In this document: in pieces, positions 1-6,649 of the stretch
Position numbering within the stretch: position 1 is the first letter of the stretch
Layout of the letters: each line of letters starts with the position of its first letter
NCBI GenBank assembly: GCA_034422875.1
Contig: DAOUJI010000083.1
Location: 1-38,981, forward strand
From: DAOUJI01 sp034422875
Lineage (GTDB): Bacteria; Chloroflexota; Dehalococcoidia; Lucifugimonadales; JAGWBF01
Reading direction: 5' to 3'
Length of the DNA: 38,981 bases
Program-made: the position numbers and the translations under genes
Notes under the pieces: generated by a model
The model's input: the letters and a program-made list of their open reading frames with translations, nothing else
Database searches by the model: none
Told to the model about the DNA's origin: nothing

Positions 1-268
1 CCTCGGCGCTCAGGTCTATGTCGGGGCACTCCGTCATAGTCCAGTACTTGTGGCGGCCCAGGAAGAGGTACTTCCGTGTGTAGCCGAAGAACCTGCACTC
101 GACGCCTTCTCCCCGTTGGATGCGCTCACAGAAAGCGGCCAGAAGCGCCTCCTGGCCGTCCTTCTTGATTACTACATACTCGTGGGGCCACGTGCGCCTG
201 TAGGTGACAGCCTCACGCCAGGGAGCCTGAGCAATCAACGTCATGATGTCGTCGTCATGCGGTTCCAT
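1..268 (-). CDS. Conserved hypothetical protein, C-terminus cut by window edge
   Basis: An open frame reads leftwards from an ATG at 268 to the window edge (89 codons visible), so its C-terminus is missing. It begins MEPHDDDIMTLIAQAPWREA and continues with RTWPHEYVV, KKDGQEALLAAFCERI, CRFFGYTRKYLFLG and KYWTM. I recognise this pattern from short conserved bacterial proteins of about 100 residues that are normally annotated only as hypothetical; I know no tested function. It is rich in aromatic and charged residues and shows no signal peptide or membrane helix, so it is probably cytosolic. The start has a weak GAGG about 8 nt upstream. It lies 121 nt downstream of the dehalogenase-like gene on the same strand and may be co-transcribed with it. 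I am fairly sure it is a gene and unsure of its role. Confidence 0.72.
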   Translation of the reverse strand, partial: MEPHDDDIMTLIAQAPWREAVTYRRTWPHEYVVIKKDGQEALLAAFCERIQRGEGVECRFFGYTRKYLFLGRHKYWTMTECPDIDLSAE

Positions 269-389
269 CGGAGGCGCCTCTTTTGCAAAGGATACATGTC
301 AACGGAACCGGCGTCCCGAACTGGCTGAATGCCAACCAGAACGCTCCGGGAGGAAGCGTCGGACCTGGGGGAGCGGAAGTCTTAGTGGA

Positions 390-1682
390 CTATATCCGCT
401 GGCCGTCGTCGGTTGCCATCGTGGTGGAGAAGGTCCTGTACACCGAGTCCTCGACTCTGTCGCGGAACTCTTTCCACAGGTCGTTCTTGTCGACTGTGGG
501 GTCGTCCTTGACCTCCATGTAGCGGTCGCGGAACTCGATGAGCATCCAGTCCTCTGAACGGCCCTGGGGCATCTTGAAGTCGTCGGCTGTGAAGTGGGGC
601 ATCTCGTCGGGCCCGTAATAGTCCATGCCAGGCAGGCTGTACCCCTCCAGGTTGTGGGTGCCCTTGCCCAGGACCTCACCCGTCTGGAGGTAGTGGTCCA
701 TGACGGCCTTCACGCCGTAGGCGCCTATGGGGCAGACTTTCATGCAGACGCCGCAAGCTAGGTACTTGGCCACGATGGGCTGGCAGCGTTTGAAGGTGAC
801 TTTGTTCTTTTCGATGCCTCGGTACCATATCTTCTCGCGCTGGAGGGCCCGCCCCGGGCACCTGTTCACGCACACCAGGCATATCTGGCAGAAGGCATGA
901 ATGCCGAAGTCCTTGGGCTGGTCGTAGGTGACGTTGGCGTTGGTGTGAATCAGCTGCAGCCGTGCCCATGACCCGAAGTGGGGAGACAGCAACTGACCGT
1001 TGGCGCCCAGTTGACCAAGGCCGGCGGCCACAAAGAAGGGGATGGCCGGGGCCAGGGAGACGGTGGGGCCGTTGACCTGAGCGCGGTATCCCAGAGACCT
1101 GATGTAGTCCACCAGTTCGACCGTAAGACCGCCCATTACCTCGTATACACCCTCATGGGTCTCCTCCGACTGGAGGCTGGGTGTGGTCTGGGTCTTGGCG
1201 TAGTCCTGCTCAAGAGCCAGGCATATCACGTGGGGGAGGTCGTAGCGCAGGTTCCTCTTCTGGCTGACGTAGAGGTAGCGGTGGTCGAACCTGGTGAACC
1301 CCACTTCTCCGTATCCCAGCTCTTTGGCCTTCGCCCGGATGAGCTCGGTGACATCCTCTCCTGTGGCTTCTCCGGTGGGTTCCAGGTTCTTGGTCGACTG
1401 GACGTACTCGGCGATGGGCACCATGGCCGCCCGGTGGTCTTCGTAGTGTTTTACGACTTCCGGCGGGTTGTTCTTTCGCTGCTCCCGGAGCCAGTCGAAA
1501 GAGGCGCTTTCGGTCAACGTCAGCATTTCCAGGGGGTAGTCCCTGGAGTAGAACGATACGTCTTCGTCCCTGGTCGGGACGCCCGGCTCGGTCACCAGGT
1601 CCTTCGGCACGTCTATGGTGACGGGCGGGTCGTTCAAGCCCTTACCCGGGTGGGTTACGGTGTGGCCGATTTCCTTCAACAT
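390..1682 (-). CDS. Reductive dehalogenase-like 4Fe-4S protein (cytoplasmic, no Tat signal)
   Basis: A 430-residue protein. Cysteines C265, C268, C271 and C275 form one CxxCxxCxxxCP ferredoxin motif; C300 plus C310, C313 and C317 form a second. The stretch AAGLGQLGANG (219-229), followed by FGSWARLQLIHTN and DFGIHAFC (258-265), matches the cobamide/nitroreductase-fold core of the reductive dehalogenase family, which is shared more distantly with epoxyqueuosine reductase QueG. Known family members use a corrinoid and two Fe-S clusters to remove halogen or reduce related substrates. Unlike respiratory dehalogenases there is no twin-arginine signal at the N-terminus and no adjacent membrane-anchor gene, so a soluble catabolic or assimilatory role is more likely. 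The start is supported by GGAGG 5 nt upstream and a TTGACA-17-TATCCT promoter. The substrate is unknown; a QueG-like role is less likely because of the long N-terminal region. Confidence 0.8.
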   Translation of the reverse strand: MLKEIGHTVTHPGKGLNDPPVTIDVPKDLVTEPGVPTRDEDVSFYSRDYPLEMLTLTESASFDWLREQRKNNPPEVVKHYEDHRAAMVPIAEYVQSTKNLEPTGEATGEDVTELIRAKAKELGYGEVGFTRFDHRYLYVSQKRNLRYDLPHVICLALEQDYAKTQTTPSLQSEETHEGVYEVMGGLTVELVDYIRSLGYRAQVNGPTVSLAPAIPFFVAAGLGQLGANGQLLSPHFGSWARLQLIHTNANVTYDQPKDFGIHAFCQICLVCVNRCPGRALQREKIWYRGIEKNKVTFKRCQPIVAKYLACGVCMKVCPIGAYGVKAVMDHYLQTGEVLGKGTHNLEGYSLPGMDYYGPDEMPHFTADDFKMPQGRSEDWMLIEFRDRYMEVKDDPTVDKNDLWKEFRDRVEDSVYRTFSTTMATDDGQRI

Positions 1683-1774
1683 GCCGTCCTCCTAGAGCTT
1701 TGGCCCCTGGGTATGCTGGGTGTGCTTTGCGGGGCTGTCGCGTCGCACACCACGCCTATTTTCTCAATGCGCGT

Positions 1775-1803
1775 AGGATAAGCAATGACCGCAAAGGTGT
1801 CAA
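1775..1803 (-). promoter_or_regulatory. Sigma70-type promoter for the dehalogenase-like gene
   Basis: On the minus strand TTGACA (1798-1803) is separated by 17 bp from TATCCT (1775-1780). It lies about 95 nt upstream of the ATG at 1682 and reads towards that gene. The -35 is a perfect match and the spacing is ideal. No operator was recognised in the leader. Confidence 0.6.
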
Positions 1804-1842
1804 CTTAAGCAGGCGTGGGCGCCTTTTTGACGTTGCTTCTGA

Positions 1843-1871
1843 TTGCGGGCCTGACGGGCGTTTGGTACACT
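1843..1871 (+). promoter_or_regulatory. Promoter of the Fe-ADH/maleylacetate-reductase-like gene (copy 1 of a shared module)
   Basis: TTGCGG (1843-1848), 17 bp, then TACACT (1866-1871), about 50 nt before the ATG at 1924. The spacer and flanks closely resemble 3238-3289, upstream of the luciferase-like gene: both read GATTGC, then a GGGCC-like run, then TTTGGTA.ACTCGCC and a CTTG block. Confidence 0.55.
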
Positions 1872-1923
1872 CGCCCCGCTTGCTCATGGGCCGGGCGGCC
1901 CTATTCCCATCCGAGGAACTGAC

Positions 1924-3108
1924 ATGGCTGACAACCCGCTGCAATACCGTTACAACCCATTGCGCCAGGACATAGTCTGCTCTGAAACCGCCATAGACGC
2001 GCTGCCGGATACGGTCGACGCCCTTGGAGCCGGACGGGCCATGATAACCTGCGGCCCCACCATCCTGGCTTCATGCAACGTTGTTCCCAGAGTGCAGGAA
2101 GCTTTGGGGTCGCGGTGTGTGGGAGTCTACTCAGGGGTCGCTCCTCACTCTCCGGTGGAAACGGTGGAGCAGGGCGCCGAGATGGCCAGAGAGCTGCAGC
2201 CCGACGTGTTCATCAGCGTCGGAGGCGGGAGCACCCACGACACCACCAAGGCCATCGCAACTCTGCTGGCCGAGGGCGGCGACATCCACGATTACGAAAT
2301 CATCTTCGAGCCTCCGGACCGCATCACCGTGCCGCCTACGCCTTCTCCCAAGCTGCCCATACTCAGCGTGCCTACTACTATGGGCTGCGCCGAGTTCAGC
2401 CGCGGCGGTGGTGGAATTACCGACCATAAGTTGGGGCGCAAGCTGATAATAGCCGGGGAAGGCGTCACCCACCGCACTGTGATTATCGACGGACAAGCCC
2501 TGGCCACCACGCCCCTTCGAATCCTCACGTCGACGGCTATTGGACAGCTTCGCATTGCCATCGAGACCGTCTACTCCACGGGCCACAACCCCATAGGCGA
2601 CGGCATGGCGCTTCACGCCATACGGCTCTTGTTCCAGAACTTGCCTCATTGCAAGGACGGAGACGTAGACACACTGCTGACCACCAAGACGGCCTGTGCC
2701 ATGGCGTCGCTGGCGTCCTTTGGTGGGATGGGGCTGAACACCGCCACCTGTCATCACGTCGGCGGGCTCTACGGAGTGCCCCACGGTGAGGCCAACGGCA
2801 TCCTTCTGCCCCACACCATGCGGTACAACCTGGACGCCTGCGCCGACCGCCAGCGGTTGATTGCCGAGGCGATAGGCGTTGCGGAGCGGAGCATGACCGA
2901 CGAGGAGGCCGGCCTCGCCGCCGCGGACGCAGTGGACAGTCTGTGCCGGGAGCTTGGGTTGCCCCGCACCCTCCGTGAGGCCGGAGTCCCGGAAGAAGGT
3001 CTGGAGTACATCGCCGCCGCTACCCTCCACGACCGCAGCCTCAGCACGAACCCCAAGCCCATCCGAGATGCTGGGCCAATCATGGAGGTCTTGCGCGCCG
3101 CCTACTGA
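1924..3108 (+). CDS. Iron-alcohol-dehydrogenase-family protein, maleylacetate reductase-like
   Basis: A 394-residue protein of the iron-dependent alcohol dehydrogenase fold. The nucleotide-binding GGGS motif is at 100-103 and the C-terminal helical domain carries CHHVGG (276-281) and VPHGEANGILLPH (285-297). In metal-dependent members such as FucO the metal is held by D, H, H and H. Here the aligned Asp is G207, the first His is I211 and the third is near T273, leaving only the PHG histidine (H287). Loss of these ligands is what I expect of maleylacetate reductases, which reduce maleylacetate to 3-oxoadipate with NAD(P)H in (chloro)aromatic breakdown. That fits the dehalogenase-like neighbour and the luciferase-like gene downstream, but the substrate is inferred. 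The start follows GAGG at 7 nt spacing. No frameshift is visible. Confidence 0.8.
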   Translation: MADNPLQYRYNPLRQDIVCSETAIDALPDTVDALGAGRAMITCGPTILASCNVVPRVQEALGSRCVGVYSGVAPHSPVETVEQGAEMARELQPDVFISVGGGSTHDTTKAIATLLAEGGDIHDYEIIFEPPDRITVPPTPSPKLPILSVPTTMGCAEFSRGGGGITDHKLGRKLIIAGEGVTHRTVIIDGQALATTPLRILTSTAIGQLRIAIETVYSTGHNPIGDGMALHAIRLLFQNLPHCKDGDVDTLLTTKTACAMASLASFGGMGLNTATCHHVGGLYGVPHGEANGILLPHTMRYNLDACADRQRLIAEAIGVAERSMTDEEAGLAAADAVDSLCRELGLPRTLREAGVPEEGLEYIAAATLHDRSLSTNPKPIRDAGPIMEVLRAAY

Positions 3109-3180
3109 GACGGCGAAGAGGGTGCGGCCGCATTGTCACTAAGACGCAAGTTGTAAGATAGGGAACCTTTCGGGAAGATA

Positions 3181-3211
3181 CGGATTCCTGGCTTCCGGCC
3201 TTCGCCGGAAA
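3181..3211. repeat. Dispersed palindromic repeat (ATTCC family), terminator-like
   Basis: TTCCGGC (3193-3199), a CTTC loop, then GCCGGAA (3204-3210) followed by AAAA, preceded by GGATTCCTGG. It sits between two same-strand genes. Related ATTCC...GGAAT elements occur near 31434, 32481 and 36525. The run of A suits a terminator read on the minus strand, but its position fits a dispersed repeat equally well. Confidence 0.5.
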
Positions 3212-3240
3212 AACGAAAACATGGGCCAGTCAGGGTTCGA

Positions 3241-3269
3241 TTGCAGGCCCAGGGGCCATTTGGTAAACT
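3241..3269 (+). promoter_or_regulatory. Promoter of the luciferase-like gene (copy 2 of a shared module)
   Basis: TTGCAG (3241-3246), 17 bp, TAAACT (3264-3269), about 60 nt before the ATG at 3332. The surrounding 50 bp align without gaps to 1841-1890, so the two transcription units have near-duplicate promoters. Confidence 0.55.
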
Positions 3270-3331
3270 CGCCGCACTTGCCTACCGGGACGACTATCGA
3301 TACGGTCGGCCCCATCTGACGGGAGGGGACC

Positions 3332-4174
3332 ATGGAGATCGGAATATCCAACTTTCCCACCGCCTACACCGTCGATCCTGCAGTCCTCGGCAAACGCGCA
3401 GAGGAGTTGGGATTCAGCTCCTACTGGGTCCCGGAGCACGCCATCATTCCCGTGGAGAACAACAGTCGCTATCCTGGCTCCGCTGACGGAGCCATCCCCG
3501 AGGGATACGATCAGATAGCCGACCCCTTCATCACCTTGGCCCGCGTTGCGGGAGTTACGAAAAACATCAAGTTGGGAACGGGAATCTGCCTGGTGCCGGA
3601 GCACAACCCGTTGTTGTTGGCCAAGCAGATAGCGACCCTGGACGTTCTTTCAGGCGGTCGTTATATCTTCGGCATCGGCGCCGGATGGCTGAGGGAAGAG
3701 ACCGAGATAATGGGAGGGGACTTTGACCACCGATGGACCCAGACAAGAGAGGCCATCAAGGTCATGCGTACCCTGTGGACTGAGGATGAGCCTGAGCACC
3801 ATGGCCGGTACTACGACTTTCCGGCCGTACGCTTCAACCCCAAGCCGGTGCAAAAGCCTGGTCCCCCGGTCCTTCTCGGCAGCATAGCGCCCAACGTCTT
3901 CAAGCGTATAGTCTCCTGGGGTGACGGCTGGATGCCCACCCGCGCCACACCGGCGGAGATCGAAGCGGGGCGCAAGGAGTTGGACCGGCTGGCTTCCGAA
4001 GCTGGCAGAGACCCTGAGTCCATCACTGTTGTGGCATACAGCTCTCAGCCCGACCGGGAAATAATCAAGGCATACGAGGACGCCGGGGCCAATTGGGTAA
4101 CCTGCAGGACGCCCATGGCGCCGGAAAAAGAGTGCATGGAGTTCCTGGAAGACATCGCCCGGAAGGTCTTGTAA
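3332..4174 (+). CDS. LLM-class flavin/F420-dependent oxidoreductase
   Basis: A 280-residue bacterial-luciferase-like TIM-barrel protein. Family marks are the N-terminal MEIGISNFPT strand, YWVPEHAIIP, DPFITLARVA, IKLGTGICLVPEHNP, LAKQIATLDVLSGGRYIFGIG and the C-terminal GDGWMP. The length and motifs resemble the F420-dependent Rv2161c-type subgroup, which moves hydride between reduced F420 (or FMN) and an unknown substrate; monooxygenation is the alternative. The ATG follows GGGAGGGG closely, so the start is secure. The next gene begins 56 nt downstream on the same strand and is probably co-transcribed. Cofactor choice cannot be settled by eye, although F420 use is common in Chloroflexota. The promoter module shared with the upstream dehydrogenase suggests a role in the same pathway. 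Confidence 0.85.
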   Translation: MEIGISNFPTAYTVDPAVLGKRAEELGFSSYWVPEHAIIPVENNSRYPGSADGAIPEGYDQIADPFITLARVAGVTKNIKLGTGICLVPEHNPLLLAKQIATLDVLSGGRYIFGIGAGWLREETEIMGGDFDHRWTQTREAIKVMRTLWTEDEPEHHGRYYDFPAVRFNPKPVQKPGPPVLLGSIAPNVFKRIVSWGDGWMPTRATPAEIEAGRKELDRLASEAGRDPESITVVAYSSQPDREIIKAYEDAGANWVTCRTPMAPEKECMEFLEDIARKVL

Positions 4175-4230
4175 CATTTCCGACTTGAGGCGGCTGGTGC
4201 AGCCAAAACATACGAGTAGGAGGAGGTCCA

Positions 4231-5139
4231 GTGGTTACAACTGTAGGAACGGGTAAGTTCACTTACGAGGTGGAGGAAGACTGGGCCAAACTGCCAGAGG
4301 GTTGGCACATGCCCGCCGCCGCAGTCTCGGTCGATTCCCAGGACCGGGTCTTCTGCTTCAACAGGGACCCGGACCATCCCATCGCAGTCTTCGACCGCCA
4401 TGGGAACTTTCTCTACTCCTGGGGCTCCGGGCTAATCGCGTTCGCCCACGCGATCCTGCTGGACAAGAACGACAACGTGTGGCTGGTGGACCGGAACCAC
4501 GGTCAGATTTACAAGTACACTGATACTGGGGAGCTCCTTCTGACCATCGGAGAGAAGGGCTTCCGCTCCGACACCGGCGCGGACCCGGAGAACTTCGGGG
4601 CCGACACTTACAAGCAGGTTACTCATGCGGGAGGCCCGTTCAATCTGCCGGCTGGCATAGCCCTCAACGACGACGGCGAGATATTCATAGCCGACGGGTA
4701 CGCCAACTGCCAGGTGCACAAGTTCTCACCGGAGGGTGAGCACCTGTTGTCCTGGGGAGAGCCCGGGACGGGGCCTGGACAGTTCAATCTGCCCCACGGC
4801 GCCTGGGTTGACAGGCAGGGCCGGGTGCTTATCGCCGACCGCGAGAATGACCGGATTCAGGTGTTCACCCAGGATGGAGAGTACTTGAGCACGTGGCCCT
4901 CAGAGGTGGTCGGCGCGGCTCTGGTCTACGTGGACGACGAGGACATCGCCTATGTGCCGGAGCACAACGCGGGTCTGGTGAGCGTCCTGACGTTGGACGG
5001 AGAGCGGCTGGCCCGCTGGGGTTCTGAGATTCACCGTTCCTGCCACGGGATATGGTTGGACTCTCACAAGGACGTCTACGTCGTGCGTCCTGGAGATTGG
5101 GGACGGGACCGCCGGGTGGTCAAGCTCCACCGGAAGTAG
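4231..5139 (+). CDS. NHL-repeat six-bladed beta-propeller protein (PAL-like)
   Basis: A 302-residue protein of repeated NHL blades: ILLDKNDNVWLVDRNHGQIYKY (roughly 75-97), NLPAGIALNDDGEIFIAD (138-155), NLPHGAWVDRQGRVLIAD (186-203) and CHGIWLDSHKDVYVV (271-285). It resembles the peptidyl-alpha-hydroxyglycine lyase (PAL)/SMP-30 propellers, including the His before each GI/GA step (H72, H189, H272) that binds metal in PAL. No signal peptide is present, so a cytosolic lactonase, lyase or scaffold role is possible; I cannot name a substrate. The start is GTG, fixed by a strong GGAGGAGG 4 nt upstream. It follows the luciferase-like gene by 56 nt, suggesting a two-gene operon. Confidence 0.8.
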   Translation: MVTTVGTGKFTYEVEEDWAKLPEGWHMPAAAVSVDSQDRVFCFNRDPDHPIAVFDRHGNFLYSWGSGLIAFAHAILLDKNDNVWLVDRNHGQIYKYTDTGELLLTIGEKGFRSDTGADPENFGADTYKQVTHAGGPFNLPAGIALNDDGEIFIADGYANCQVHKFSPEGEHLLSWGEPGTGPGQFNLPHGAWVDRQGRVLIADRENDRIQVFTQDGEYLSTWPSEVVGAALVYVDDEDIAYVPEHNAGLVSVLTLDGERLARWGSEIHRSCHGIWLDSHKDVYVVRPGDWGRDRRVVKLHRK

Positions 5140-5145
5140 GGGGCG

Positions 5146-5180
5146 CCCTCACCCCAACCCTCTCCCAGGGGGAGAAGGGG
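5146..5180. repeat. Palindromic repeat of the CCCTCTCCC family between convergent genes
   Basis: CCCTCACCCCAACCCTCTCCC-type left arm followed by GGGGGAGAAGGGG. It lies between the convergent propeller gene and gltD, where it could stop transcription from both sides. Near copies are at 12154-12224, 27413-27479, 31301-31333 and 36462-36495. Confidence 0.65.
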
Positions 5181-5203
5181 TAGATGTACGATGGGCTGAA
5201 GGG

Positions 5204-6649
5204 CTACCGGAATGAGCGGGGGAGGAGTGTGCTGCCCATGAGGTACTGGTCCATGTAGTGCGCGGTCTCCCGGCCCTCGGCTATGGCCCAGACGACCAGG
5301 GACTGGCCCCTAGCCATGTCTCCGGCGGCGAATATGCCGGGCTTGGAAGTCATGCGGTTTGAGTCGAGCTTCACGTTGCCCCGGGCGTCAAACTCCACAC
5401 CCAGCTCGTTAAGCATCCCCCCGTGCTCGGGGTGGAGGAACCCCAGCGCCAGTAGCACCAACTCCGTCTCTATCTCGAACTCGGAGCCGGGTATCTCGTT
5501 CATGCCCATGCGCCCATCGGCGCCGGGGGCCCATTCCAGGCGCACGCCGTGGAGCTTCTCCACGTGCCCGTTGCTCCCGGAAAAGCTCTTGGTCAGGATG
5601 CTGTAGTCGCGGACGCCGCCCTCTTCGTGTGCGGACGAGGTGCGCAAGACCCTTCCCCACTGGGGCCAGGGGTTGTCGTCTGACCGGTCGGAGGGGGGCT
5701 CCGGCAGCAACTCGAACTGGTGGACGATTTCGGCGCCCTGGCGATGGGAAGTGCCCAGGCAGTCGGCGCCGGTGTCTCCGCCTCCCAGTATCACCACCCG
5801 CTTCCCCTCGGCGGATATCCGCTCTTCTCCAGGAATGCTCTGGCCCGCGTTGAGCCGGTTCTGCTGGGGCAGGAATTCCATCGCCAAGTGGACTCCCCTC
5901 AGGTTCCTGCCGGGAATGTCCAGGTCCCGGGCATGGGTGGAGCCTCCAGCCAGGCACACGGCGTCGAACTTCTCCAACTCAGAGGTGGGAACGTTGACGC
6001 CTACGTTGGCTTCGGTGCGGAAGACTATGCCTTCCTCTTCCATGAGCCGGACCCTGCGTCGCACGACCTCTTTGTCCAGCTTGAAGTCTGGAATGCCCAG
6101 GGTAAGCAGGCCGCCGGGATATTCGTCCCGTTCGAAGACGGTGACGTGGTGTCCGGCCCGGTTTAGCTGCTGGGCGGCGGCTAGGCCGGCGGGGCCTGAT
6201 CCTACGACAGCTACGCTCTTGCCTGTCCTGTTGGCGGGGGGCTCGGGCTGTATCCAGCCCTCGCTGAAACCCCGCTCGGCTATGGACTTCTCTATGTACT
6301 CGATGGTCACCGGGTCCTGGTTAATGGCCAGCACGCAGGCGTCTTCGCAAGGGGCTGGGCATATCCTCCCGGTGAACTCTGGGAAGTTGTTGGTGGCCAG
6401 CAGTTGCTTGAGGGCCTCCTCCCACCGTCCCCGGTAGACCAGGTCGTTCCAGTCGGGGATGACATTGCCCAGAGGGCATCCGGTGTGGCAGAAGGGCACC
6501 GCGCAGTTCATGCACCGGGCGCCCTGGTCTCGAATGTCGGCCTCGGGCCACTCCTGATATATCTCAGAGTAGTCCCTGAGCCGAATCTGAATCGGCCTTT
6601 TTTGAGGACCTTCGCGGTCGAACTCTTTGAAGCCGGTGACTTTACCCAT
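5204..6649 (-). CDS. gltD: Glutamate synthase (NADPH) small subunit
   Basis: A 481-residue flavoprotein. An N-terminal ferredoxin-like region has C46, C49, C54 and C58, then C97, C101 and C105, which bind 4Fe-4S clusters. The FAD dinucleotide fold is VGSGPAGLAAAQ (149-160). A second Rossmann motif, VVILGGGDTGADCLG, binds NADPH, and the C-terminal GIFAAGDMARGQSLVVWAI closes the FAD site. The subunit takes electrons from NADPH and passes them through FAD and Fe-S to GltB, which makes two glutamates from glutamine and 2-oxoglutarate. Its ATG overlaps the 3' end of gltB by 8 nt, so the two are translationally coupled. The length is usual for the family (about 470-490). No defect was seen. Confidence 0.96.
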   Translation of the reverse strand: MGKVTGFKEFDREGPQKRPIQIRLRDYSEIYQEWPEADIRDQGARCMNCAVPFCHTGCPLGNVIPDWNDLVYRGRWEEALKQLLATNNFPEFTGRICPAPCEDACVLAINQDPVTIEYIEKSIAERGFSEGWIQPEPPANRTGKSVAVVGSGPAGLAAAQQLNRAGHHVTVFERDEYPGGLLTLGIPDFKLDKEVVRRRVRLMEEEGIVFRTEANVGVNVPTSELEKFDAVCLAGGSTHARDLDIPGRNLRGVHLAMEFLPQQNRLNAGQSIPGEERISAEGKRVVILGGGDTGADCLGTSHRQGAEIVHQFELLPEPPSDRSDDNPWPQWGRVLRTSSAHEEGGVRDYSILTKSFSGSNGHVEKLHGVRLEWAPGADGRMGMNEIPGSEFEIETELVLLALGFLHPEHGGMLNELGVEFDARGNVKLDSNRMTSKPGIFAAGDMARGQSLVVWAIAEGRETAHYMDQYLMGSTLLPRSFR

